From positions 496,001-560,000 of the forward strand of contig OZ260106.1 in assembly GCA_965284645.1 (NCBI GenBank): a DNA stretch of 64,000 bases, written 5' to 3'. Position numbers and translations under genes: made by a program. This document shows, one piece after another, positions 35,938 through 44,385 of this stretch. This DNA comes from JAIBAJ01 sp965284645 (GTDB taxonomy: Bacteria > Bacteroidota > Bacteroidia > JAIBAJ01). The notes beneath the pieces were generated by a model, which was not told where the DNA came from, did not search any database, and saw only the letters and a list, made by a program, of their open reading frames with translations. Each line of letters begins with the position of its first letter. Positions within the stretch are counted from its first letter, which is position 1.

Positions 35938-38049
35938 ATGAAAAAAGCTATAAAACAGGAGCGCTCCTTTTTAATCAACCGCGAAATATCTTGGCTTTCG
36001 TTTAATGAACGAGTGCTGCAAGAAGCTGAAAATCCTGAAGTTCCCCTCATCGAACGCATCCGATTTTTAGGAATATACTCCAACAACCGTGATGAGTTTT
36101 TCAGGGTTAGAGTGGCCAACCTAAAAAAAATGGTTCGACTGGGTAAAAAGGCAGAATCCATTGCTTTCGGAAATCCAGAGGAAATTTTAGACCGGATTCA
36201 ACAATTGGTATTGGTGCAACAGCGAAAAAGCGATGTCATTTACCAACAATTGGTATCGGAACTGGCCAAAAACAACATCTTCATCATCCGCGAAAACAAC
36301 CTGGACGAGCAACAAAGAATTCAGGTAAAAGCTTTTTTCCAAACCCAAGTTCGTCCATTGCTGGTGCCTATAATGTTGGACACTGCGCCTGGATCGCCTT
36401 ATTTGCGCGACAAATCCATCTTTTTGTTTGTGAAAATGTGCCGCTTGGCCGCCGATAAAAGGCCTATGCACGCTTTGATTGAAATTCCTTCCAAATCCCT
36501 TTCCCGCTTTGTTACCCTGCCCAGTGAGGAAGGCAAAAAATTCATTATTCTCCTCGACGATGTCATCCGGTTTTGCCTCGATGAAATATTTACCCTTTTC
36601 AATTACGACAAGTTCGATGCCTACACTATCAAACTTACCCGTGATGCTGAAATGGAAATGGATGTGGATATTTCAAAAAGCATCCTCGAAACAATGTCGA
36701 ACAGTTTGAAAGACAGAAAAAAAGGGATTCCGGTTCGCTTTGTTTACGACAGCAGCATGCCCAAAGAAATGCTGAAGTATCTCACCAAACGACTTCAAAT
36801 CCCCTCCAGCAGTGCATTAATTCCAGGCGGACGATACCATAATTTCAAAGATCTGATGGACTTTCCGGATATCGGAACATCCGACATGAAATACCACAAA
36901 GCTCCTACCCTAACCCACCCTGCCTTTTTGGGTGGAATAAGTATGTTCGATGTGTTGAGAAAGCAAGATGTATTGCTCTCCTATCCTTACCAATCCTTTC
37001 AGCATTTGGTAGATATTCTGAGGGAAGCGGCCATTGATCCAAAGGTTACCGAAATTAAAATTACCTTGTACCGGGTGGCCCGCAATTCCAATGTGGTCAA
37101 CTCCCTGATCAATGCCATCCGAAACGGAAAAATGGTAACTGTGGTGGTTGAGCTGCAAGCCCGATTTGACGAAGAAAATAACCTCTATTGGGCCCAAATG
37201 TTGCAAGAAGAGGGTGCCAAAGTCATTTTTGGAGTTCCCGGCCTAAAAGTGCATGCCAAATTATTCCTGATTACCCGAAAAGAAAACAAAAACGAAGTCC
37301 TTTACACCCGTATCGGAACCGGAAATTTCAACGAAAGCACCTCCAAAGTATACACCGACCATAGCTTATTTACGAGCGACAAACGACTGACCAACGAAGT
37401 AGCCAAGGTATTTAACTTCCTTGAAAACAACTTCAAAACAGGCCATTACCAACACTTATTAGTTTCACCTTTTTATATGCGTGAAAAACTAACGGCCTTG
37501 GTTGATCAAGAAATTCAATACGCCAAGGAGGGTAAAACCGCCGGGATATGGATCAAAGTCAATAACCTGGTCGACCTCCAATTGATTCTGAAACTTTATG
37601 AAGCAAGCCAAGCCGGCGTAAAAATCAGGCTAATTATCAGGGGAATGTGCTCGATCATGTGCGGTGTTCCCGGTGTCAGCGACAATATCGAAGGCATCAG
37701 CATTGTAGATAAATTTTTGGAACACAGTCGCTTGTTCATCTTCGAAAACGATGGGCAACGCAAATTCTATATCAGCAGTGCCGATTTAATGAACCGCAAC
37801 CTCGATGGAAGAGCCGAAGTAGCCTGCCCTATTTATGACCCCGAAATTCAAAAGGAACTTTGGGAAACCTTTCAAATATCGTGGAAAGACAATGTGAAAG
37901 CCAGGATTTTGGACCCCGATTTGTCAAACCAATTTAGAGAACGAAAAGAAAACGATCCTTACATCCGTTCCCAAGAAAAAATTTATGATTATTTCAACAA
38001 CAAATACGCCTTAATTCGCAAACCAATTTCTTTACAATCAACTACTTAA
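35938..38049 (+). CDS. ppk1: polyphosphate kinase 1
   Basis: 703 residues from ATG 35938. It reversibly polymerises the gamma-phosphate of ATP into polyphosphate. The N-terminal domain begins FLINREISWLSFNERVLQEA. The PLD-like catalytic core shows ARFDEENNLYWAQ, the phospho-histidine His439 in GLKVHAKLFLI, and RIGTGNFNESTSKVYTDHS. The C-terminal domain has IRLIIRGMCSIMCGVPGVS, SRLFIFENDGQRKFYISSAD and NRNLDGRAEVACPI. A complete promoter lies just upstream of the chosen start, ruling out the 18-residue longer form. No ppx or phoU is adjacent. A small secreted-protein gene follows after 9 bp. Confidence 0.97.
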   Translation: MKKAIKQERSFLINREISWLSFNERVLQEAENPEVPLIERIRFLGIYSNNRDEFFRVRVANLKKMVRLGKKAESIAFGNPEEILDRIQQLVLVQQRKSDVIYQQLVSELAKNNIFIIRENNLDEQQRIQVKAFFQTQVRPLLVPIMLDTAPGSPYLRDKSIFLFVKMCRLAADKRPMHALIEIPSKSLSRFVTLPSEEGKKFIILLDDVIRFCLDEIFTLFNYDKFDAYTIKLTRDAEMEMDVDISKSILETMSNSLKDRKKGIPVRFVYDSSMPKEMLKYLTKRLQIPSSSALIPGGRYHNFKDLMDFPDIGTSDMKYHKAPTLTHPAFLGGISMFDVLRKQDVLLSYPYQSFQHLVDILREAAIDPKVTEIKITLYRVARNSNVVNSLINAIRNGKMVTVVVELQARFDEENNLYWAQMLQEEGAKVIFGVPGLKVHAKLFLITRKENKNEVLYTRIGTGNFNESTSKVYTDHSLFTSDKRLTNEVAKVFNFLENNFKTGHYQHLLVSPFYMREKLTALVDQEIQYAKEGKTAGIWIKVNNLVDLQLILKLYEASQAGVKIRLIIRGMCSIMCGVPGVSDNIEGISIVDKFLEHSRLFIFENDGQRKFYISSADLMNRNLDGRAEVACPIYDPEIQKELWETFQISWKDNVKARILDPDLSNQFRERKENDPYIRSQEKIYDYFNNKYALIRKPISLQSTT

Positions 38050-38058
38050 ATCCATTTT

Positions 38059-38523
38059 ATGCGCAAACCACTTCTATTTCTTTTTTTCCTTACAGCCAGC
38101 CTTTCAAGCTTTGCCCAAATTGGACATGATCTTACCATTTTCTCGGGCGATGGAATCCCGTTTACGGTGGTAGTGAATGGTATGCGTATGAACGAGCAGC
38201 CCCAGACCAATGTGTTTATCGAGAATGTTAACACCGATTGGGTGAAAGCCAAAATCTTTTTTGCCGATACCACCTTGGCACCCATCGAGCGTAAAATTTT
38301 ACAGATAAAAAGTGCCGCTAACAGTGGAAATTACCCCGAGTCAGTGGTTTACGAAATCCGTAAAAATAAAAAAGGCGAACCGGTTTTGCGGTGGTCGAGC
38401 GCTTCTCCCAAAAAAATCCAGCAGCAGGTTATTATCCAACAGGCTCCGGCTCCGGCACCACCCCAACCAGGCATTCAAATCAATGCACCAGGGGTTCAAA
38501 TGCAAATCAATACACCCCGATAA
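38059..38523 (+). CDS. secreted hypothetical protein
   Basis: 154 residues. A signal peptide (MRKPLLFLFFLTASLSSFAQ) is followed by a domain with HDLTIFSGDGIPFTVVVNG and TNVFIENVNTDWVKAKIFF, and a low-complexity Gln/Pro tail (QQQVIIQQAPAPAPPQPG). The N-terminal part resembles the beta-sandwich found before DUF4476 in other Bacteroidota proteins, but DUF4476 itself is absent. Probably periplasmic. It is likely co-transcribed with ppk1 (9-bp gap). An R3 repeat begins 24 bp after its stop. Confidence 0.75.
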   Translation: MRKPLLFLFFLTASLSSFAQIGHDLTIFSGDGIPFTVVVNGMRMNEQPQTNVFIENVNTDWVKAKIFFADTTLAPIERKILQIKSAANSGNYPESVVYEIRKNKKGEPVLRWSSASPKKIQQQVIIQQAPAPAPPQPGIQINAPGVQMQINTPR

Positions 38524-38546
38524 AAGACAGATTTAGTTTTTTTTTC

Positions 38547-38705
38547 TTTGGCGGGTCCCATTTGCCCAAACCTAGCCTACCCTGATTTTTAGTTTTGTGC
38601 AAGGCAAATGGTCGGGCTATTCGTTCCTAGTCCTCGGTCTGCTCCGTGCCTCCGCATCCCTGTGGGCTATCCACTGCTATCCCTACCCGGAAAAGAGCAG
38701 CGCAA
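38547..38705 (+). repeat. R3 structured repeat, copy D
   Basis: Starts TTTGGCGGGTCCC 24 bp after a co-directional stop codon. Helix 1 pairs 38558-38566 (CCATTTGCC) with 38603-38611 (GGCAAATGG). Helix 2 pairs 38628-38633 (TAGTCC) with 38664-38669 (GGGCTA). Confidence 0.85.
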
Positions 38706-38748
38706 AGAAACCAGGCAGCCTGCTTATGAAAAAGTGGAAGCTGTTTTT

Positions 38749-38926
38749 AACCCAAATTCAGCATTAGAAATCTATTACAGCTTCCAACTGCTTCAAATAC
38801 AAGGATTTCAGAACAATTTTTGACTTCAAAATAGTTTACTATTCCTTCACCCAAAAATTAACCTGAAACCCTCGTCTTTATTGCATTTGAAAGCTTCATT
38901 ACGTTTTCTAATGCGTAATCTGGGTT
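38749..38926 (-). repeat. R2 repeat, copy C (inverted)
   Basis: 178 bp, the reverse complement of copies A and B with only a few differences. It lies upstream of nuoI, while copy B in opposite orientation lies downstream of nuoM. Confidence 0.9.
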
Positions 38927-39084
38927 TAATTAAAAAAATCCCTACTTGAAATTCATGCCACAAGCCCAACCTAAACCTTGATTTCAATTTCTGGGGATAA
39001 TTTTAGTTTAAATTGAAAAAGGCCTTCTTTTTTTGGACATTTCCGCTAACTTCGCACCCCGAAAAAAGGTATAACCTTTACAGC

Positions 39085-39621
39085 ATGCAATTAACCAATC
39101 GCACCAAAGTAATCGAACAAAAGCCCATGACTTTGGCAGAAAGGCTCTACATACCAGCCATTCTCAGTGGGTTAACCGTTACTCTTCGCCACCTTTTCAA
39201 GAAGAAAGTAACCATAAATTATCCTGAAGTAAAGCGCGAATTCTCCCATGTTTACAGGGGAATGCACGTGCTTAAACGCGACGAAGAAGGACGTGAAAAC
39301 TGCACAGCCTGCGGACTATGTGCGGTTGCTTGTCCGGCCGAAGCCATTACCATGGAAGCTGCCGAACGTAAAAAAGGGGAAGAGAATCTCTACAGGGAAG
39401 AGAAGTACGCGGCCACTTATGAAATCAACATGCTTCGCTGCATTTTCTGTGGATTGTGCGAAGAAGCCTGTCCAAAACAAGCCATCTACCTAACCGATCG
39501 TATCACCCCTGCCAATTTTGAACGCGACCGTTTTATCTTCGGCAAGGATATTCTTGTTGAAGGCCTTGCCCCAGAGGAGCGCGTAGATGTTAGTAAACGT
39601 AAACAAAGAGCTACCACCTAA
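39085..39621 (+). CDS. nuoI: NADH-quinone oxidoreductase subunit I
   Basis: 178 residues from ATG 39085 (MQLTNRTKVIEQ). The peripheral-arm ferredoxin subunit carries clusters N6a and N6b; the two motifs CTACGLCAVACP and CIFCGLCEEACP are intact. The open frame extends to 39013, but that would add an atypical tail and run over a possible -7 element (TAACTTCG at 39047-39054). It is first gene of an nuoI-J-K-L-M block. nuoA to nuoH are not upstream; the sequence before it is made of repeats. Confidence 0.96.
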   Translation: MQLTNRTKVIEQKPMTLAERLYIPAILSGLTVTLRHLFKKKVTINYPEVKREFSHVYRGMHVLKRDEEGRENCTACGLCAVACPAEAITMEAAERKKGEENLYREEKYAATYEINMLRCIFCGLCEEACPKQAIYLTDRITPANFERDRFIFGKDILVEGLAPEERVDVSKRKQRATT

Positions 39622-39626
39622 GTCGG

Positions 39627-40133
39627 ATGACACATTATTTCTTTTACTTCCTTTCTTTTTTGGCTGTTTTTTTCGCCGCCTTGGTTGTGCGTAGTAAAAA
39701 CCCCGTTCACAGTGTATTGTATCTGGTTTTAACCTTTTTTGCCATTGCCGGACATTATGTTTTGCTTAATGCCCAGTTTTTGGCAGCAGTTCACATCATC
39801 GTTTATGCAGGCGCCATCATGGTACTGTTCCTTTACCTGTTGATGATGATGAACCTAAATAAGGATTCAGAGCCACGTAAACCTTGGCAGTTGCAGGTGG
39901 CCGCTGTTTTAGCTGCTGGATTGTTATTGTTGGTTATTACTGCCTCTGTTAAACATGCCGAAGGACTTACCCCAGCCAAACAAGCCAACAGCTCAATTGG
40001 TTTATTAAACAATTTGGGCACTACCCTTTTCAACGAATTTATGTTGCCTTTTGAAGTTTCTTCTATCCTCTTTCTCATCGCTATGATCGGCGCTGTGATG
40101 CTAGGTAAAAAAGAAGAAACAGTTAACCCATAA
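39627..40133 (+). CDS. nuoJ: NADH-quinone oxidoreductase subunit J
   Basis: 168 residues with five membrane segments. The typical NuoJ features are the start FYFLSFLAVFFAALVVRSKN followed by PVHSVLYLVLTFFAIAGHYV, and the conserved third helix LAAVHIIVYAGAIMVLFLYL, which holds the pi-bulge Tyr near the quinone channel. It follows nuoI after 5 bp. Confidence 0.96.
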   Translation: MTHYFFYFLSFLAVFFAALVVRSKNPVHSVLYLVLTFFAIAGHYVLLNAQFLAAVHIIVYAGAIMVLFLYLLMMMNLNKDSEPRKPWQLQVAAVLAAGLLLLVITASVKHAEGLTPAKQANSSIGLLNNLGTTLFNEFMLPFEVSSILFLIAMIGAVMLGKKEETVNP

Positions 40134-40147
40134 CCTGAACCGAAACC

Positions 40148-40468
40148 ATGGATCAAGTTTTACTCGCAGCACCCCTCTCCCACTACATTTTTCTGAGCAC
40201 CTTGCTGTTCTGCATTGGAGTGTTCGGTGTGCTTTTTCGTCGCAATGCCATTATCATCTTTATGTGCATCGAATTGATGCTCAATGCCGTTAACCTTTTA
40301 TTGGCTGCTTTTTCCGTGCATCACGGGGATAGCCAAGGACAGGTTTTTGTATTTTTTATTATGGCTGTAGCCGCTGCGGAAGTTGCCGTTGGTTTGGCTA
40401 TCCTTTCCATGATTTACCGAAATACGGGCAGTGTAAACATCGAAACACTTAGTAACCTTAAACATTAA
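40148..40468 (+). CDS. nuoK: NADH-quinone oxidoreductase subunit K
   Basis: 106 residues with three membrane segments. The membrane glutamates of the proton path are present in MCIELMLNAVNLLLAAF and in VAAAEVAVGLAIL. It lies 14 bp after nuoJ. Confidence 0.97.
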   Translation: MDQVLLAAPLSHYIFLSTLLFCIGVFGVLFRRNAIIIFMCIELMLNAVNLLLAAFSVHHGDSQGQVFVFFIMAVAAAEVAVGLAILSMIYRNTGSVNIETLSNLKH

Positions 40469-40491
40469 GTCATCCTTCAGCAACCGCATTA

Positions 40492-42384
40492 ATGGAAAAT
40501 TTTGCCTGGCTTATACCTTTCTTCCCTCTAGCAGGATTTCTGCTTATTTCTTTTTTACCTAAATCACTTCCCAAAGGATTTTTCGGCGCTCTAGCAGCGG
40601 CAACTATCCTTGGCTCCTTCCTGCTTTCTGTATTCCAGTTTGTTAATAGTACTGGAGAACCGATTCCTGTAAAGGTTTTCGACTGGATTAGCAGCGGAAA
40701 TTTGCACATTCCTTTTTCCTTTTTAATAGATCCACTTTCTATCCTAATGTTGTTGGTGGTAACCGGAATAGGTTTTCTAATCCATGTGTACTCTATTGGC
40801 TACATGATCCACGACGAGCGCTTCCCGCAGTTCATGAGCTACCTCAACTTGTTCGTGTTTTTTATGTTACTGTTGGTAATGGGCGATAACTATATTGTGA
40901 TGTTTACCGGTTGGGAAGGCGTTGGTTTATGTTCTTATCTGCTGATTGGATTCTGGTTTAAAAAAACCGATTATAACAATGCGGCCAAAAAAGCCTTTAT
41001 CATGAACCGTATCGGCGATTTGGGCTTTATCCTAGGTATATTCCTTATCTGGGTCACCTTCGGTTCGGTTACCTATTCGGATGTTTTCTCTAGCGCTGAA
41101 GGTTTTACTAAAGGCGATACCACTTTGTTGGCTATTACCCTTTTGCTCTTTATCGGGGCCATGGGTAAAAGTGCTCAAATTCCTTTGTACACTTGGTTAC
41201 CAGACGCGATGGCCGGTCCAACACCAGTTTCAGCCTTGATCCACGCAGCAACCATGGTTACCGCCGGTATCTACATGATTGCCCGTAGCAACATCCTTTA
41301 CACCTTGGCTCCAGGCACCTTGGATTTTATCATGATAATCGGAATGGCCACAGCCTTGATGGCAGCAACGATTGGTTTGTTCCAAAATGATATCAAAAAA
41401 GTTTTGGCCTATTCAACTGTAAGTCAATTGGGCTATATGTTTATTGGTTTGGGCGCTGGTGCTTACACCGCTGGTGTTTTCCACTTGGTAACACATGCCT
41501 TTTTCAAAGCCTTATTGTTCCTAGGCGCTGGTAGTGTCATTCATGCCATGGGAGGCGAACAGGATATTCGAAAAATGGGTGGTTTGAAAGGACATATTCC
41601 TATTACCTATTGGACTTTTCTTTTGGCCACTATTGCTATAGCCGGTTTACCGCCTTTTGCCGGTTTCTTTTCCAAAGACGAAATTTTGGCCCATGTTTAC
41701 GCCCATAGTCCTATTCTTTGGGGCTTCGGTATTCTTGGCTCCATGATGACCGCCTTTTATATGTTCCGTTTGCTGTTTTTGACCTTTTTCGGTAAATTCC
41801 GTGGAACCAAACACCAATTTGAACACTTGCATGAATCTCCTTTGGTAATGACCGTACCCTTGATGGTATTGGCCGTTCTTTCCGTTGTTGGAGGATTCCT
41901 AAATGTACCCGAAGTACTTGGAGGTGGGGAGTCATTAAAACATTTCCTTAAACCAGTATTTGAAGCCAGCGAATTGCGCTCGTTCGAACCTCATATTAGT
42001 CATACCACCGAAACAATGTTGATGGGCTTTGCCGTTTTATTGGCAGGCTTTTCTATCTTTTTAGCATATACTGCCTTTATTACCAAGGATGAATTGCCCG
42101 TTGAAGAAGAAGAAATGTCGTGGTTTCAACGTTTGGTTTACAATAAATACTATGTAGACGAAGCCTATGATACCGTGATTGTTAAACCGTTGCATTGGAT
42201 AAGTGGCAAAACCGAAAAATATGTGGAAGGACAAATTATTGATGGAGCCGTAGAAGGAAGCGGTACGTTTACCCTTACCTTAAGTGGACTTATTCGCCAA
42301 TTACAAACCGGCCATATCGGTTTCTATCTCATTGCCATGGTTTTGGCTGTTGTGTTTATCTTTTCAATGACTGTGATTTTCTAA
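40492..42384 (+). CDS. nuoL: NADH-quinone oxidoreductase subunit L
   Basis: 630 residues, antiporter-like subunit with about 16 membrane segments and the lateral helix at the C-terminus. Key regions are FVFFMLLLVMGDNYIVMFTG with GWEGVGLCSYLLIGFW (the TM5 Glu), GKSAQIPLYTWLPDAMAGPT followed by PVSALIHAATMV (the TM7 Lys region), and KKVLAYSTVSQLGYMF. It starts 23 bp after nuoK and pumps protons in complex I. Confidence 0.97.
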   Translation: MENFAWLIPFFPLAGFLLISFLPKSLPKGFFGALAAATILGSFLLSVFQFVNSTGEPIPVKVFDWISSGNLHIPFSFLIDPLSILMLLVVTGIGFLIHVYSIGYMIHDERFPQFMSYLNLFVFFMLLLVMGDNYIVMFTGWEGVGLCSYLLIGFWFKKTDYNNAAKKAFIMNRIGDLGFILGIFLIWVTFGSVTYSDVFSSAEGFTKGDTTLLAITLLLFIGAMGKSAQIPLYTWLPDAMAGPTPVSALIHAATMVTAGIYMIARSNILYTLAPGTLDFIMIIGMATALMAATIGLFQNDIKKVLAYSTVSQLGYMFIGLGAGAYTAGVFHLVTHAFFKALLFLGAGSVIHAMGGEQDIRKMGGLKGHIPITYWTFLLATIAIAGLPPFAGFFSKDEILAHVYAHSPILWGFGILGSMMTAFYMFRLLFLTFFGKFRGTKHQFEHLHESPLVMTVPLMVLAVLSVVGGFLNVPEVLGGGESLKHFLKPVFEASELRSFEPHISHTTETMLMGFAVLLAGFSIFLAYTAFITKDELPVEEEEMSWFQRLVYNKYYVDEAYDTVIVKPLHWISGKTEKYVEGQIIDGAVEGSGTFTLTLSGLIRQLQTGHIGFYLIAMVLAVVFIFSMTVIF

Positions 42385-42393
42385 GAGCAAGAC

Positions 42394-43827
42394 ATGATTA
42401 CGACTTTACTCATACTTATTCCTTTTATCGGTGGTTTGTTGGCTTGGGCTTCAGGCAACAAATCAGCTCGGTATATTGCATTAGCTACATCCATAGCTAC
42501 CTTAGGATTAGCCAAATATGCACTTTGGAACTTTGATTCCAGAGCTGGAGAGCAATTTTCACTCAGTTTGCCTTGGATAAAAGCTATTGGAAGCAACTTT
42601 CATGTGGGTATGGACGGTATTTCCATATTGCTTGTTGCCCTTACCGCTTTCCTTGTTCCTGTAATTCTGCTTTCTACCAAGGATGAACGCTATTCCAATC
42701 CGGCTTTATTTTATGGATTGGCCTTGATCATGGAAAGCGCCTTAATTGGTGTTTTCACCGCTTATGATGCTTTCTTATTCTACCTATTTTGGGAATTGGC
42801 CCTTATTCCTATTTATTTTATTTGTTTGCTATTTGGAGGCGATGGCCGTTTCAAAATCACTTTAAAATTCTTTGCCTATACCTTGGCTGGCTCCTTGTTA
42901 ATGTTGGTAGGCTTGGTTTATTTGCGCAGCATCAATCCTGAAAATAGCTTTGAGTTTTCTTCTTTGTATAAAATGGCCTTGACCAATGGCCAACAGTCCA
43001 AACTGTTTTGGATGTTCGTTGCTGCCTTTGCCATTAAAATGCCTATTTTCCCTTTGCATACTTGGCAGCCAGACACCTATACCAACGCACCTGCACAAGG
43101 CACTATGCTATTGAGCGGTATCATGTCTAAAATGGGTGTTTATGGCCTAATTCGTGTTATCATTCCAATGTTCCCAAATGCATTAAGCGAATACGGACAT
43201 TTATTGATAGTATTATCCATTGTCGGTATCATCTACGGTTCATTGTTGGCATGGGTACAAACTGATTTCAAACGCCTTATTGCATATTCATCCTTCGCCC
43301 ATATCGGACTAATTGCGGCGGGTGTTTTTTCAAATACGCAACAGGGAATGGATGGTGCAATGGTGCAAATGATTGCACACGGTATAAATGCAGTAGGTTT
43401 GTTCATCATTGTTGATTATGTTGAAAGAACAGCTGGTACACGCTCTATTTCTGCCTTAGGAGGTATTAGAACAATTGCCCCAGCCTTCGCTACTTTATTT
43501 TTACTTATTCTCTTAGGAAGTGTCGGTTTGCCATTAACCAATGGATTTGTTGGTGAATTCTTGTTGTTGAGTGGGGTATTCAAATTCAAGGCAAGCGCAG
43601 CCCTTTTTGCTGGATTGACCATGATTTTGGGAGCTGTTTACATGTTGCATGTTTACCAAAAAACTATGTTGGGTGAAGAAGGTACCGCCTCAAAAGGATT
43701 TGCAGATATCAAAGGACTTGATTTCTACCTCTTAGGTGTATTAGCCGTTTTAGTTTTCATTTCTGGCATTTTCCCAAATTTCTTAACCCATATCAGTGGC
43801 CCAGCTGTTGAATTGTTAATGAAATAA
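42394..43827 (+). CDS. nuoM: NADH-quinone oxidoreductase subunit M
   Basis: 477 residues, antiporter-like with 14 membrane segments. Key regions are LFYLFWELALIPIYFICLLF (TM5 Glu), AIKMPIFPLHTWQPDTYTNA (TM7 Lys) and LIAYSSFAHIGLIAAGVF. It starts 9 bp after nuoL. A terminator follows, and nuoN, which normally comes next, is absent; the next gene is a convergent T9SS cargo gene. NuoN must be encoded elsewhere if the complex is complete. Confidence 0.96.
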   Translation: MITTLLILIPFIGGLLAWASGNKSARYIALATSIATLGLAKYALWNFDSRAGEQFSLSLPWIKAIGSNFHVGMDGISILLVALTAFLVPVILLSTKDERYSNPALFYGLALIMESALIGVFTAYDAFLFYLFWELALIPIYFICLLFGGDGRFKITLKFFAYTLAGSLLMLVGLVYLRSINPENSFEFSSLYKMALTNGQQSKLFWMFVAAFAIKMPIFPLHTWQPDTYTNAPAQGTMLLSGIMSKMGVYGLIRVIIPMFPNALSEYGHLLIVLSIVGIIYGSLLAWVQTDFKRLIAYSSFAHIGLIAAGVFSNTQQGMDGAMVQMIAHGINAVGLFIIVDYVERTAGTRSISALGGIRTIAPAFATLFLLILLGSVGLPLTNGFVGEFLLLSGVFKFKASAALFAGLTMILGAVYMLHVYQKTMLGEEGTASKGFADIKGLDFYLLGVLAVLVFISGIFPNFLTHISGPAVELLMK

Positions 43828-43865
43828 GCTAGATTTAAATCCAATACTTACCCTTTTCTCTTTTT

Positions 43866-43906
43866 AACGCCACCCGCTCCATTCATGTGCCGGTGGCGTT
43901 TTGGTT
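43866..43906 (+). terminator. intrinsic terminator after nuoM
   Basis: AACGCCACC (43866-43874) pairs perfectly with GGTGGCGTT (43892-43900), followed by TTGGTTTTATT. It confirms that the nuo transcript ends after nuoM. Confidence 0.85.
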
Positions 43907-44009
43907 TTATTCCAAGGCAGGATATGAACCACATGCTCAGGCAATTTTCTGCGGTTGTCCAAAAACACCAATAAAACCTGATTTGTAGTCCACTTTTATT
44001 GTTGCTTTA

Positions 44010-44187
44010 AACCCAAATTACGCATTAGAAATCGTAATGAAGCTTTCAAATGCAATAAAGACGAGGGTTTCAGGTTAATTTTTGGGTGAAGGAATAGTAA
44101 ACTATTTTGAAGTCAAAAATTGTTCTGAAATCCTTGTATTTGAAGCAGTTGGAAGCTGTAATAGATTTCTAATGCTGAATTTGGGTT
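44010..44187 (+). repeat. R2 repeat, copy B
   Basis: 178 bp, almost identical to copy A. It has the same 24-bp terminal inverted repeats. It lies downstream of the nuoM terminator and in opposite orientation to copy C upstream of nuoI. Confidence 0.9.
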
Positions 44188-44188
44188 A

Positions 44189-44258
44189 AACCCAAATAAA
44201 GCATTAGAAATGCATAAACGATTAACCAGTTGTAAATCAATTTGGCCAAGCAAAACCA
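44189..44258 (+). repeat. partial R5-like repeat
   Basis: Begins AACCCAAATAAAGCATTAG directly after R2 copy B and matches the left part of the 61136 copy (AAACGATTAACCAGTTG). The right end is not recognisable. Confidence 0.55.
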
Positions 44259-44327
44259 ATCCTAAATTCTAAAGCAACTGTGCATGGCAAATTCAAGAGT
44301 TGAGTTCCACTTTCAACATCGAGAGAA

Positions 44328-44366
44328 ACAAAAAAGGGAGAAAGTCCCGAACGAACTTTCTCCCTT
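44328..44366 (-). terminator. terminator of the FG-GAP/UnbV gene
   Basis: Inverted repeat 44334-44345 with 44355-44366 (AAGGGAGAAAGT with ACTTTCTCCCTT). It is followed on the minus strand by a T run. It lies 20 bp past the stop at 44386. Confidence 0.88.
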
Positions 44367-44385
44367 ACCAAGGAATTGGATAATA

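Noticed and set aside
38608..38823. Small open frames over R3 and R2 copies (also 22732-22926, 52599-52850, 60967-61164)
   Set aside because: The same DNA is repeated at other loci without a conserved frame, and covarying helices explain its conservation better than coding.
43828..44385. A decayed nuoN after nuoM
   Set aside because: A terminator directly follows nuoM, and the rest of the gap is R2, a partial R5 and a convergent terminator, with no NuoN-like peptide in any frame.
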